A DNA stretch of 64,000 nt from Nitrospirota bacterium. Lineage in GTDB: Bacteria > Nitrospirota > Thermodesulfovibrionia > Thermodesulfovibrionales > UBA9159. A model generated the notes under the pieces. The model was not told the origin of the DNA. It searched no databases and saw only the letters and a list, made by a program, of their open reading frames with translations. Positions 8,511-19,150 of this stretch are shown here, in pieces. The DNA is taken from positions 1 to 64,000 of the forward strand of contig JAJYIF010000005.1 in assembly GCA_021790195.1 (NCBI GenBank), in the 5' to 3' direction. Within the stretch, counting starts at the first letter, position 1, and the number at the start of each line of letters is the position of its first letter. The position numbers and the translations under genes were made by a program.

Positions 8511-9707
8511 TTGACTGAGCCGGCTGCCGACCATCGCGCTTATCGCCTCAGCTCTATCGACATGGTGCGCGGACTTGCAATCGTGGTCATGGCGCTCGAT
8601 CACGTGAGGGACTTTTTCCTGCGGGGCGCAGCGCTGGATCCGATAAGCCATGCCGGGATCGATGCGGGGCTGTTCGCTACTCGCTGGATCACGCATTTCT
8701 GCGCACCGGTGTTTGTGCTGCTTGCCGGAACGAGCGCAGGACTCATGACGGCGAGGAAGAGCCGGACCGAGCTGGCAAGGCTCCTCTTTACGCGGGGCGT
8801 CTGGCTGATCTTCATCGAGTGCTCGGTGGTTTCGACCTCGTTTACGTTTTCGCCCGGCGGCATTGCGCAGATCGGCGGCCACGTGCTCATCGTCATGCAG
8901 GTTATCTGGGCGATCGGAGTCAGCATGGTAGTGCTCTCTTTCGCTCAATTGCTTGGTCGCCGCGCCTGCCTGACGTTGGGCATTGTTATTGTCGCCGGTC
9001 ATAATCTGCTTGACGCCGTCTGGCCGTCCGGCGGCCTCTTTGAGGAGCAATGGCCCCTATGGGTCGCCCTGCACTCACAGATGGCTTACAGGGCAGGCCC
9101 TTTTCTCTTTATCTTCGTCTACCCGCTGCTGCCGTGGGTCGGCGTTATAATGCTCGGTTTCGGTGTAGCCGGAGTGTTCGAGCTTCCGCAGGACCGGCGA
9201 AACACAATTCTGCTCCGGACTGGTATTGCCCTCACACTGGGGTTTCTTTTGCTCCGTGCCTTTGACAGCTACGGCGACCCGTACGTGTGGCACCGGCAGC
9301 GGGTTGCGACGGCAACCGTCATGGACTTCCTGCATACGACGAAATATCCCCCGAGTCTCGCTTTTCTTCTGATGACCCTCGGCCCTGCGTCGGTTATCTG
9401 CGCTTTTGCGGACCATATGAACGGCTTTTTCAAGGAAACGCTGGTCATGTACGGACGCGTGCCTTTTGCTTTTTATGTGCCGCACTTCTTTTTGATCCAT
9501 GCGCTGAGCGTGGCGCTGGGCATGGCTCAGGGCTTTGGTGCAGGACAACTGATGACCATGTTCTTCTACTATCCGAAAGGTTACGGAGTGGGCCTTCCAG
9601 GCGTATATATTGTCTGGATGCTGGTTGTTGTAACCTTGTATCCGTTCTGTCGATGGGTAGCCGCGGTGAAGGCGCGCCGCAGGGACTGGTGGCTAAGTTA
9701 TTTGTAA
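8511..9707 (+). CDS. DUF1624 / HGSNAT-like multi-pass membrane protein
   Basis: Integral membrane protein of 398 residues with about ten hydrophobic segments. The N-terminus SIDMVRGLAIVVMALDHVRD is the signature of the DUF1624/heparan-alpha-glucosaminide N-acetyltransferase-like family, proteins thought to move acyl groups across the membrane to sugars. The start codon is TTG, supported by AAAAGGA about ten bases upstream; there is no better start, because the signature begins at residue 15. The HFCAPVFVLLAG segment and the H-x(3)-F-x(2)-H pattern near PHFFLIHAL supply candidate catalytic or heme-like His residues. It lies 28 bases after the phosphoesterase gene. The acceptor is unknown. Confidence 0.8.
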   Translation: MTEPAADHRAYRLSSIDMVRGLAIVVMALDHVRDFFLRGAALDPISHAGIDAGLFATRWITHFCAPVFVLLAGTSAGLMTARKSRTELARLLFTRGVWLIFIECSVVSTSFTFSPGGIAQIGGHVLIVMQVIWAIGVSMVVLSFAQLLGRRACLTLGIVIVAGHNLLDAVWPSGGLFEEQWPLWVALHSQMAYRAGPFLFIFVYPLLPWVGVIMLGFGVAGVFELPQDRRNTILLRTGIALTLGFLLLRAFDSYGDPYVWHRQRVATATVMDFLHTTKYPPSLAFLLMTLGPASVICAFADHMNGFFKETLVMYGRVPFAFYVPHFFLIHALSVALGMAQGFGAGQLMTMFFYYPKGYGVGLPGVYIVWMLVVVTLYPFCRWVAAVKARRRDWWLSYL

Positions 9708-9757
9708 TAAGGATAGGACAGCGCACCTTCAAAGGCAATGCCGGAGAAAGGAGAAGT

Positions 9758-10723
9758 ATGAAGCGTTTGATTTTATGCATGTTTGTTTTGCTCTACCTCT
9801 TTGCAGGGTATGCCTCAGCCAATGATAAACGGATAGGCCCCGATGCTGTCTGGAATCCGGATAGTTCTTTCAGACAGCGAGTATTGGAGCGTTGTTCAGC
9901 CGGGAAAGCTCCTGACTTTGGCGCATGTTTCGTTGACGTAATGAAAGAGTCGGGGGCCCCGTCAGAGGCCATCGCCTTCACCAAGCGTATTGGAAATGTC
10001 GGATATATGACCGCCTTCCAAACAAGCGGCAGGATAGATATCGCCCATATATTCTATCCCTTCAGGGCAAATGAGAACTACGGATGCTACCTTATAAACG
10101 GAGACCCTCCGGTCATCGATATTGATGATAATAACATTCTAAAGAAGATCAACCTCACAAAGAACAAGGCGTACGAAGAGATGCTCCGCAATTTTCCGAA
10201 AGTGAATCTCTGGCCGGGCGACAGATATGCCGCCGATTGCATAAAAGGCGAAGATCTTCCTGAAAATGGGAAGAGGTTTATTGCCTCCTATCGTTTCCTA
10301 GACGGCTGTCATGCTTGTGAGTCTCTCGGTACGGCTCGGATTGCCTTCGACTTTGACAGCCTCGGTGCTTTCGTCGGAGCTAGGTTGCTTGAGGTTGAAT
10401 GGGCCCTGCAAGAGTTCAGCGATCCTGGCCTGGAGATTACAGCGTCTCCCGGTCAGCATTTTATTATCATCCTGGATTCAAACCGGACGACAGGATATCA
10501 GTGGGTGACCAGCAGCCCGAATGATAATGCAATTATCAAGTTGGTTGGTAAAGAATACAGGGAATTGCAGCCCGGCCGCATCGGAGCAGGCGGCAATGAA
10601 GTGTGGATATTTGAAGCCGTCGGCAGCGGCAAGACAGAAATCGTTCTTAATTACGTTAGGCCCTGGGAGAAAAATGTGCCCCCTGCCAAGACAAGGACGT
10701 TCAAGGTGAATATTAAGAGATAG
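9758..10723 (+). CDS. Exported protein with C-terminal chagasin (I42) protease-inhibitor domain
   Basis: Predicted secreted protein, 321 residues, with an N-terminal signal peptide (cleavage near YASA). Residues ~25-215 are an unrecognised domain with several Cys (for example GCHAC). The last ~100 residues show the chagasin/inhibitor I42 pattern: NRTTGYQW (residues 242-249), GAGGNEVWIFEA and YVRPWE, the three loops that block papain-type cysteine proteases. The ATG is preceded by AAAGGAGAAG. Position next to a peptidase and phosphoesterases suggests control or protection of exported proteolysis, but the DPP-IV-type enzyme here is a serine peptidase and would not be the target of a classical chagasin. 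The N-terminal domain may define another role. Confidence 0.75.
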   Translation: MKRLILCMFVLLYLFAGYASANDKRIGPDAVWNPDSSFRQRVLERCSAGKAPDFGACFVDVMKESGAPSEAIAFTKRIGNVGYMTAFQTSGRIDIAHIFYPFRANENYGCYLINGDPPVIDIDDNNILKKINLTKNKAYEEMLRNFPKVNLWPGDRYAADCIKGEDLPENGKRFIASYRFLDGCHACESLGTARIAFDFDSLGAFVGARLLEVEWALQEFSDPGLEITASPGQHFIIILDSNRTTGYQWVTSSPNDNAIIKLVGKEYRELQPGRIGAGGNEVWIFEAVGSGKTEIVLNYVRPWEKNVPPAKTRTFKVNIKR

Positions 10724-10946
10724 AGCCGTCATCTAACGGAATGCTCCACTGCAGGCCTATGGCGCTGCATGGACGTGCGAATATTACGGTGTGATAGGCG
10801 ACGGGCCACTGCCTGTGGCGGGAACTCAACGGGCACAGTTAGAGGAAGAAAACTCGGACGTGTAGGGACTCCTTTTTTCGCCGTCTTTCCGGTCGAAAGG
10901 TCATCGAAATATAGAGGGTTCAAAATTGCGTGATGCTGGATGAAAT
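10724..10946. other. Non-coding gap after the exported-protein cluster
   Basis: I see no supportable gene, RNA or strong terminator here. A 64-codon open frame on the minus strand has no Shine-Dalgarno site and no recognisable composition. The gap separates the plus-strand exported-protein run from a damaged toxin-antitoxin locus. Confidence 0.5.
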
Positions 10947-11282
10947 ATGCGCAGCCGTTTTCTCTCTCCTGTGCGGATTACTTTCGGCATTTATAAGTGT
11001 ATCAATTCCTGCACAGTGAAGCTTTGTCGGTGTACCCACAATAAAAGACTATATCCCGGCTATCATTGTCTCCCCCGCCCTTACCTTATCTCCCAACTTG
11101 ACTCTTATTCTTGCATTTTTCGGAAGACAGAGGCGGCTGCTCATCTTCTTGCACTCGAGAAAGTCGGCCTTGTGCGCATCGGCAGGGGCACAATTAAAGC
11201 CGGTTTTTGGAATTTGCCGAGGCCAAAGGACAAAAAGAGACTTGCGCTTAGGGCTTTGATTGAGGAGCGCGGGGAGAGATGA
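10947..11282 (+). pseudogene. VapB/Phd-type antitoxin remnant (5'-damaged)
   Basis: Only the last ~50 codons (from about 11130) look like an antitoxin: KVGLVRIGRG, then FWNLPRPKD and RALIEERGE match the C-terminal toxin-binding tail of Phd/YefM-like VapB partners, which wraps the PIN toxin. The preceding ~60 codons are Cys-rich and show no resemblance to the expected N-terminal DNA-binding fold (MxTxxxxEAKxxLSxL pattern), so the 5' part was probably replaced or frameshifted. The stop overlaps the toxin start in ATGA, as in intact operons. It could still be a functional, unusually short antitoxin if translation starts internally. Confidence 0.6.
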
Positions 11283-11716
11283 TCTTTTGGGATGCCTCGG
11301 CCATTATTCCTCTCTGCATTGACGAACCTGACACTAAGCTTCTCAAAGACATTTTAAGAACCGCCAGCTCTATGGTTGTCTGGTGGAGCAGTATTAACGA
11401 GTGCCACTCAGCCTTTGCCAGGCTTCGCCGTGACAGGGTGCTGAAGCATTCTGAAGAAGATCAAGTGCGGCGGCTTCTATCAATTCTGGCCGATGCATGG
11501 ACAAAAATTGACCCAAGCGAGGACATCAGAAATCAGGCATCACGTCTTCTGTTGCTCCATCCGCTGCGTGCGGCGGACTCGCTTCAACTTGCCGCAGCGC
11601 TTGCCTGGGTAGGCAAAACTCCAAGGGGGAACGGTTTTGTGTGCTTGGACGGCAGGTTAAGAGATGCGGCCAGAAAAGAGGGGTTTACACTAATGCCTTC
11701 CGGGTCAGGAGAATAG
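11279..11716 (+). CDS. vapC: PIN-domain toxin (VapC-like ribonuclease)
   Basis: A 145-residue PIN-domain protein, a predicted Mg-dependent endoribonuclease toxin of a type II system. The four acidic active-site positions are visible: Asp5 (IFWDASA), Glu41 (SINECHS), Asp100 (LRAADSLQL) and Asp124 (FVCLDGRL). The length is normal for VapC. It overlaps the antitoxin remnant by four bases (ATGA). Because the antitoxin looks damaged while the toxin active site is intact, either the toxin is silent or weak, or the tail fragment is enough to neutralise it. Confidence 0.85.
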   Translation: MIFWDASAIIPLCIDEPDTKLLKDILRTASSMVVWWSSINECHSAFARLRRDRVLKHSEEDQVRRLLSILADAWTKIDPSEDIRNQASRLLLLHPLRAADSLQLAAALAWVGKTPRGNGFVCLDGRLRDAARKEGFTLMPSGSGE

Positions 11717-11725
11717 AAAAAGCAA

Positions 11726-12349
11726 CTATACCTCGCCGATAATAGACTCTCCGGCCTTTACTACATCATCCAGACTTACTCTGATCCTTGTCTCCTTCGG
11801 GAGATAAAGGTCAAGCCGTGAGCTGAATTTGATGACGCCGTAGCGCTCGCCCTTCTTAAGAATATCTCCGGGCTTTACCCTGCATACGGCCCTCCTAGCA
11901 AGGAAGCCGGCGACCTGGCGGACAAGGACCTTGCCGTATTTTGTGTCGAGGAGCATCGCTATGTTTTCGTTTTGGAGAGATGCCTCGTGTTTGAAAGCAG
12001 AAAAGAACTTTCCTGGGGTATGGACAACCGATTCCACCGTGCCCGCGCAAGGCGCCCTGTTGACATGGACATTAAGAGGCGACATGAAGATACTCACTTC
12101 TACGGCATCGCCTTTCAGGAACTTATCCTCACGAACATTTTGAATCAGGATAATCTTGCCGTCCGCCGGAGACACAAAGATATTCTCACCGGCCGGCGCA
12201 TGTCTTTCCGGGTCCCTGAAGAAGTAGACCATGAAAAGCGTCAGTATGAAGGGGACAATGGCCGCCCATGGCGCGAACAAAGCCGCGACAACGGTCAGGA
12301 CGGCAAATCCGAGGATAAAAGGATAACCTTCAGGGGCGAGCTTTATCAT
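11726..12349 (-). CDS. psd: Phosphatidylserine decarboxylase proenzyme, short (archaeal-type) form
   Basis: Makes phosphatidylethanolamine from phosphatidylserine at the membrane; a pyruvoyl enzyme formed by self-cleavage. It has 207 residues, typical of the short class. Two hydrophobic helices occupy residues ~10-44. The core contains FVSPADGKI, FMSPLNVHVNRAP and HEASLQNEN, and the C-terminal self-cleavage region reads IKFSSRLDLYLP. In most relatives I know of this site is FGS, with cleavage between Gly and Ser; here residue 176 is Ser (FSS, pyruvoyl precursor Ser177). It is the last gene of the minus-strand lysC-cimA-ilvC-psd group; no phosphatidylserine synthase follows. Confidence 0.88.
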   Translation of the reverse strand: MIKLAPEGYPFILGFAVLTVVAALFAPWAAIVPFILTLFMVYFFRDPERHAPAGENIFVSPADGKIILIQNVREDKFLKGDAVEVSIFMSPLNVHVNRAPCAGTVESVVHTPGKFFSAFKHEASLQNENIAMLLDTKYGKVLVRQVAGFLARRAVCRVKPGDILKKGERYGVIKFSSRLDLYLPKETRIRVSLDDVVKAGESIIGEV

Positions 12350-12357
12350 AGTAAATA

Positions 12358-12437
12358 CAGGCTAAGGCTAAGGTCAAGAGAGAAAGGAGATATCCCGCCT
12401 TCATCGTTTCCTGAGTCTCAACCTCAGCCTCAACCTC
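12358..12437. repeat. Short hexamer-like microrepeats between psd and ilvC
   Basis: The psd-ilvC gap contains GGCTAAGGCTAAGG and, 50 bases later, a related run built from CCTCAGCCTCAACCTC units (GAGGTT/GAGGCT on the other strand). Such six-base degenerate repeats look like slippage products rather than a regulatory signal. Similar runs occur inside the large activase gene near the right edge. Confidence 0.5.
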
Positions 12438-12444
12438 TTATTTC

Positions 12445-15062
<2,618 letters not shown>

Positions 15063-15236
15063 ATCTCTAAATATGAAATCATTGCGCGTCGCGGCCGGTG
15101 AGGAAAAATTTACTCAGGGTCAGGGTTAACCAGCCGTGAATGAACTATGCCAGTCGCCGTCCGTGCCACTGCTGCAACCGGAAGAACGGCTACTCTAAAT
15201 CTTTCTGAAGGGGCTGCCACTCGCATTTTCGTTATG

Positions 15237-16511
15237 TTAGTATAACAATTTTCTCTTACCGGCAGACCTTGCTTTCCCCGGCTTCGAGGAACCTGCCTTC
15301 TCCAGCTCAAAGGCATCATGCAGGACCCTGACCGCGAGTTCGGTGTACTTCGAGTCGATGATACACGACACCTTTATCTCTGAAGTGCTTATCATCGCAA
15401 TATTTATCCTGTGCGCGGCGAGCGTATCGAACATCTTTGCCGCAACGCCGGAGTGGGTCCTCATCCCCACGCCTACGATAGAAATCTTGGCTATGTCCTC
15501 CCTCAGCGCCACACCCCTTGCCCCGAGCTCCTTTGCGATCTCCTCCGTCAGTTTCAAAGCCTTTCTCGCGTCCGTCTTTGGAATGGTGAACGAGATGTCC
15601 GTGGCCTTCCCGTCACTGCTTACGTTCTGGACGATCATATCCACAACGATATTCGCATCGGCCACGCCCTTGAAGAGTTTTGCCGCGATGCCGGGTCTGT
15701 CCGGCACAGCCATAACAGTCAGTTTGGCCTGGTTCTTGTCATACGCAACTCCAGAAACTACAACTTTTTCCATCTCCGCATCCTCCTTGGTGACCAGCGT
15801 GCCGGGATGATCGTTGAAACTCGACCTTACAACTACAGGCACCTCATATTTCATCGCAAATTCGACGGACCTCGTCTGGAGCACCTTGGCGCCCAGGCTC
15901 GCAAGCTCAAGCATCTCCTCGTAGGAGATCTTCTCCAGTTTCCTGGCCTCGGGGACTATATTGGGATCGGTGGTGTAGACTCCGTCCACGTCGGTGTATA
16001 TTTCGCAAAGATCGGCGTTAAGCGCCGAGGCTATCGCAACCGCAGAAAGATCGGACCCTCCGCGCCCGAGCGTCGTGACCGCGTCCTCGCCTTCCGTTAT
16101 GCCCTGAAATCCCGCGACCACTACGATAAATCCTTCTTCGATTACCTTCCTGGCCCGTTCTCCGGTGATCCTCTCGATCCTCGCTTTCGTGTGGACGGTA
16201 TCCGTAATTATTCCCATCTGCCGGCCCGTGAACGCCATGGCTTTATGGCCGAGCGACTCTATGGCTATGGCCGTAAGAGCGCTCGTCACGCGCTCGCCGG
16301 AAGAAAGAAGAAGGTCCATCTCCCTCTCGCTCGGGCTGGAAGACAACTGATGGGCAAGGCCGATGAGCTTATCGGTTTCGCCGGCCATAGCTGAAACTAC
16401 TACTACGACTTCATTTCCCTCGCGGGCGGTCCTTACCACGCGATCCGCGACAGCCTTTATGCGCTCCACATTGGCAACGGACGTCCCGCCGTATTTCTGA
16501 ACGATAAGCAC
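15237..16511 (-). CDS. lysC: Aspartate kinase
   Basis: First step of the aspartate family pathway (Lys, Thr, Met). 424 residues. [15 protein letters not shown] is the nucleotide/substrate-binding start, followed by VSAMAGETD and [13 protein letters not shown]. Two C-terminal ACT repeats ([17 protein letters not shown] and [18 protein letters not shown]) give feedback control. The start is GTG, set by AGGAGG nine bases upstream and by alignment of the second residue with the family. It diverges from aroF, and the shared 160-base gap contains promoters for both. The C-terminus is extended by a basic tail ([16 protein letters not shown]). Confidence 0.96.
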   Translation of the reverse strand: MLIVQKYGGTSVANVERIKAVADRVVRTAREGNEVVVVVSAMAGETDKLIGLAHQLSSSPSEREMDLLLSSGERVTSALTAIAIESLGHKAMAFTGRQMGIITDTVHTKARIERITGERARKVIEEGFIVVVAGFQGITEGEDAVTTLGRGGSDLSAVAIASALNADLCEIYTDVDGVYTTDPNIVPEARKLEKISYEEMLELASLGAKVLQTRSVEFAMKYEVPVVVRSSFNDHPGTLVTKEDAEMEKVVVSGVAYDKNQAKLTVMAVPDRPGIAAKLFKGVADANIVVDMIVQNVSSDGKATDISFTIPKTDARKALKLTEEIAKELGARGVALREDIAKISIVGVGMRTHSGVAAKMFDTLAAHRINIAMISTSEIKVSCIIDSKYTELAVRVLHDAFELEKAGSSKPGKARSAGKRKLLY

Positions 16512-16538
16512 GACTTCGAACCTCCTGATTTAGTGTGT

Positions 16539-16568
16539 AATATAACATGTCCAAGCAGGCCACATCAA
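16539..16568 (-). promoter_or_regulatory. Candidate sigma70-type promoter of lysC
   Basis: On the minus strand TTGATG, an 18-base spacer and TATATT lie about 30-55 bases upstream of the lysC GTG. The matches are 5 of 6 for the -35 (TTGACA) and 5 of 6 for the -10. No lysine-riboswitch-sized leader fits: the predicted start would leave only about 20 bases before the ribosome-binding site. Confidence 0.5.
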
Positions 16569-16672
16569 ATAATATCAGGGCTTTTTGTGTTAAACTAAGA
16601 ACAAAATTTTTTGCTTGCGGAAACCGGCGCAAGGTTGATATACATAAAGAGTGCTTAAAGGGGGAGATCCTG

Positions 16673-17689
16673 ATGATTATCGTCTTGAAGAAAGGATGCA
16701 AGCGTAATAGAGTGGAGTCGGTCATAAAGAAGGTGGAGGGCCTCGGATTTCAGGCACATGCGATAGTCGGGGTTGAAAGGACTGTTATCGGCGCAGTGGG
16801 AGATGACAGGGACAAGCACCTTCTCTATGCCCTTGAAGCGATACCGTGCGTCGAAAAATTAGTCCCCATCCTTCAGCCGTACAAGCTGGCGAGCAAGGAG
16901 ATGAAAAAAGAACCCACGGTCGTCAAGGTCGGTGGCGCCGCCTTCGGCGCGGGCCACTTCGGGGTGATAGCGGGGCCTTGCTCTGTCGAGACCGAAAAGC
17001 AGATCGTCGAGACCGCCATTCGAGTAAAGAAAGCGGGCGCGAGGATGCTGAGGGGCGGCGCCTTCAAACCGAGGACTTCGCCTTACGCGTTTCAGGGACT
17101 CGAGGAAGAAGGCCTTAAACTCCTTGCAGTCGCAAAAAAGGAATCAGGACTGCCCTTCGTTACTGAGGTCGTCAATCCCGAGGACGTGGAGCTCGTGGGC
17201 GAATACGCCGATGTCCTCCAGATAGGGGCGAGAAATGTCCAGAATTTTCCTCTCCTGCGAAGGGTCGGCAAATTCGGAAAGCCGATACTCCTGAAGAGGG
17301 GCATGTCTACGACCATTCAGGAGTTCCTTATGTCCGCCGAGTACGTGCTGTCGGAAGGATGCAGGGACGTGATTCTCTGCGAGAGAGGGATCCGCACCTT
17401 TGAGACTTCAACTCGCAACACATTGGACATCTCTGCTGTCCCTGTAATTCACGAGCGGTCCCATCTGCCGATAATTGTAGACCCCTCTCACGCCACGGGG
17501 TCCCGGAATTACGTGCCGCCTCTATGCTTTGCAGCCATGGCCTGCGGCGCAGACGGGATAATAGTCGAGGTCCATCCGGATCCTCAGAAGGCCCTTTGCG
17601 ACGGCCCCCAGTCTCTCACGATCGAAGACTTTGCGAGTCTCATGCAGGGCCTGAAGAAGCTCTCAAAGTTCAACAACAAGAAATTGTAG
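16673..17689 (+). CDS. aroF: 3-deoxy-7-phosphoheptulonate synthase, type I-beta with N-terminal regulatory domain
   Basis: First shikimate-pathway step: phosphoenolpyruvate plus erythrose 4-phosphate to DAHP. 338 residues. A ferredoxin-like/ACT-like N-terminal domain (MIIVLKKG to about residue 70) precedes the barrel. Barrel motifs include GVIAGPCSVE, RGGAFKPRTSPYAFQG, LQIGARNVQN, KRGMSTTIQEF and DPSHATGSRNYV. The ATG chosen starts the regulatory domain and has AAAGGGGGAG upstream; the frame extends 42 codons farther but without a site or homology. The N-terminal domain is the usual seat of aromatic amino-acid feedback in Thermotoga-like enzymes. Confidence 0.95.
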   Translation: MIIVLKKGCKRNRVESVIKKVEGLGFQAHAIVGVERTVIGAVGDDRDKHLLYALEAIPCVEKLVPILQPYKLASKEMKKEPTVVKVGGAAFGAGHFGVIAGPCSVETEKQIVETAIRVKKAGARMLRGGAFKPRTSPYAFQGLEEEGLKLLAVAKKESGLPFVTEVVNPEDVELVGEYADVLQIGARNVQNFPLLRRVGKFGKPILLKRGMSTTIQEFLMSAEYVLSEGCRDVILCERGIRTFETSTRNTLDISAVPVIHERSHLPIIVDPSHATGSRNYVPPLCFAAMACGADGIIVEVHPDPQKALCDGPQSLTIEDFASLMQGLKKLSKFNNKKL

Positions 17690-17724
17690 ATCCGCAAAAC
17701 TTTCATATTTCGACAACTTCCGCC

Positions 17725-18429
17725 TTAAACTCCGAGGTAGGCCGTCCTGACATGCTCATTGCTGAGCAAGGCCTCGCCTGTTCCCTGCATGACCAGTCTC
17801 CCTGTTTCGAGAACATATGCCCTGTCCGCAGCCGCAAGAGACTGCTTCACGTTTTGCTCTACGATCAGGACAGTCGTTCCATCCTCCCGTATCTTTTTTA
17901 TGATGTCGAATATCTCGCGCACAAGGATCGGCGCAAGGCCGAGTGAAGGCTCATCGAACATGAGCAGCTTAGGCAGAGACATCAGTCCCCTTCCGATCGC
18001 CGCCATCTGCTGCTCTCCTCCGCTCAGGGTCCCGGCAATCTGCCTCCTGCGCTCCTTGAGCCTAGGGAAGAGCCCAAATACCGCCTCTTTTGTCCTTTGC
18101 CTCTGTCTCTTCGCCTCACCCTTAAGGGAGCCCATGTCCAGGTTCTCGTCCACCGTCATCTCCACAAAGAGCCTCCTCGCCTCCGGGCAGAGGGAAAGAC
18201 CCATCCCGATGAGCTTGTAAGCCTCAGCCTTATGAACAGGGGTCCCTTCAAAAAGTATTTCTCCCTTCCTCGCTCTCAGCAGGCCGGAGATCGTCTTCAG
18301 GGTCGTGGACTTTCCCGCCCCGTTGGCCCCTATAAGCGCCACAACTTCACCCTTTCTCACTTCTAAGGAAAGGTCCCTTATCACCTGCGTGTCGCCGTAG
18401 GAGACGTCGATCCCTCTTATCTCAAGCAC
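17725..18429 (-). CDS. livF: Branched-chain amino acid ABC transporter, ATP-binding protein LivF
   Basis: One of two ATPases driving uptake by the liv system in this cluster. 234 residues. Walker A GANGAGKSTT, ABC signature LSGGEQQ, Walker B LLMFDEPSLGL, and the LivF-typical ending (VLETGRLVMQGTGEALL, VRTAYLGV) are all present. It overlaps livG by eight bases, so the two are translationally coupled. It is the last gene of the five-gene minus-strand transporter operon. The substrate could be branched-chain amino acids, but liv-type systems in anaerobes also import urea, short amides or aromatic compounds. Confidence 0.95.
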   Translation of the reverse strand: MLEIRGIDVSYGDTQVIRDLSLEVRKGEVVALIGANGAGKSTTLKTISGLLRARKGEILFEGTPVHKAEAYKLIGMGLSLCPEARRLFVEMTVDENLDMGSLKGEAKRQRQRTKEAVFGLFPRLKERRRQIAGTLSGGEQQMAAIGRGLMSLPKLLMFDEPSLGLAPILVREIFDIIKKIREDGTTVLIVEQNVKQSLAAADRAYVLETGRLVMQGTGEALLSNEHVRTAYLGV

Positions 18430-19150
18430 TTCTCTCTTCTCCCAGGTATGCCTCTACCACGAGAGGGTCCTTCGCTATCTCGCCCGGCGTCCCCTCGGCG
18501 ATCTTTTCGCCGTAATTGAGGACGACAATTCGGTCGGAAATGGACATTACGACCCTCATATGGTGCTCGATAATCATCACTGTTATTCCTCTCGCTTTTA
18601 TATTTCTTATTATCTCGATCGATTCGTCGAGCTCATGCGGATTAAGCCCCGCAAAGGACTCGTCGAGGAGGAGAAACTCAGGCTGCGTGGCGAGTGCCCG
18701 CGATATCTCAAGCTTCTTCCGCTTTCCCAGAGGCAGGCCCTTCGATATCACGTCCCTGTCATCCGCGAGCCCTGTGAAGGCTATCGCATCCGTTGCGATC
18801 CCTTCCGCCTCCGCTCGGCCCTTCGCCCTCAGGAAAGCCGACGACAGGACATTGTCAAAGACGCTCATCCTCTGCAGGGGTTTCACCACCTGAAAGGTCC
18901 TGGCGATGCCGAGACGGCAGACCTGATGGGGCTTGAGCCCGGATATCCTTCTCTCCTTAAATAAGACTTCCCCCTTCGTGGGCTTATAGAAACCGTTCAC
19001 AATGTTAAAAACAGTGGTCTTCCCGGCGCCGTTGGGACCGATGAGGCCTAATATCTCTCCCTTTCCTGCGGTGAAGGACACGTCGTTTACGGCTGCAAGC
19101 CCTCCAAAGAGCATCGATATCCTTTTCACTTCGAGCAGGTCCGCCATCAC
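18422..19150 (-). CDS. livG: Branched-chain amino acid ABC transporter, ATP-binding protein LivG
   Basis: Second ATPase of the transporter, 242 residues. Walker A GPNGAGKTTVFN, the LivG-type segment GIARTFQVVKPL, a signature region GKRKKLEISRALAT (LGKRKKLE in place of LSGGQ, normal for LivG) and Walker B LLLDESFAGLNP are visible. The usual DEP is DES here, which retains the metal and catalytic acids. It starts in an ATGA overlap with the end of livM and overlaps livF at its own 3' end. Confidence 0.95.
   Translation of the reverse strand: MMADLLEVKRISMLFGGLAAVNDVSFTAGKGEILGLIGPNGAGKTTVFNIVNGFYKPTKGEVLFKERRISGLKPHQVCRLGIARTFQVVKPLQRMSVFDNVLSSAFLRAKGRAEAEGIATDAIAFTGLADDRDVISKGLPLGKRKKLEISRALATQPEFLLLDESFAGLNPHELDESIEIIRNIKARGITVMIIEHHMRVVMSISDRIVVLNYGEKIAEGTPGEIAKDPLVVEAYLGEERSA

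Noticed and set aside
10729-10923. Short minus-strand open frame in the gap after the chagasin-domain gene
   Set aside because: No ribosome-binding site, no signal peptide or family composition; likely chance.
15411-16394. Plus-strand open frame of 327 codons
   Set aside because: Antisense shadow of lysC, which has both ACT repeats and the kinase core.
16512-16672. Lysine riboswitch between lysC and aroF
   Set aside because: The whole divergent gap is 160 bases, and the lysC promoter leaves only a short leader, too short for the aptamer.
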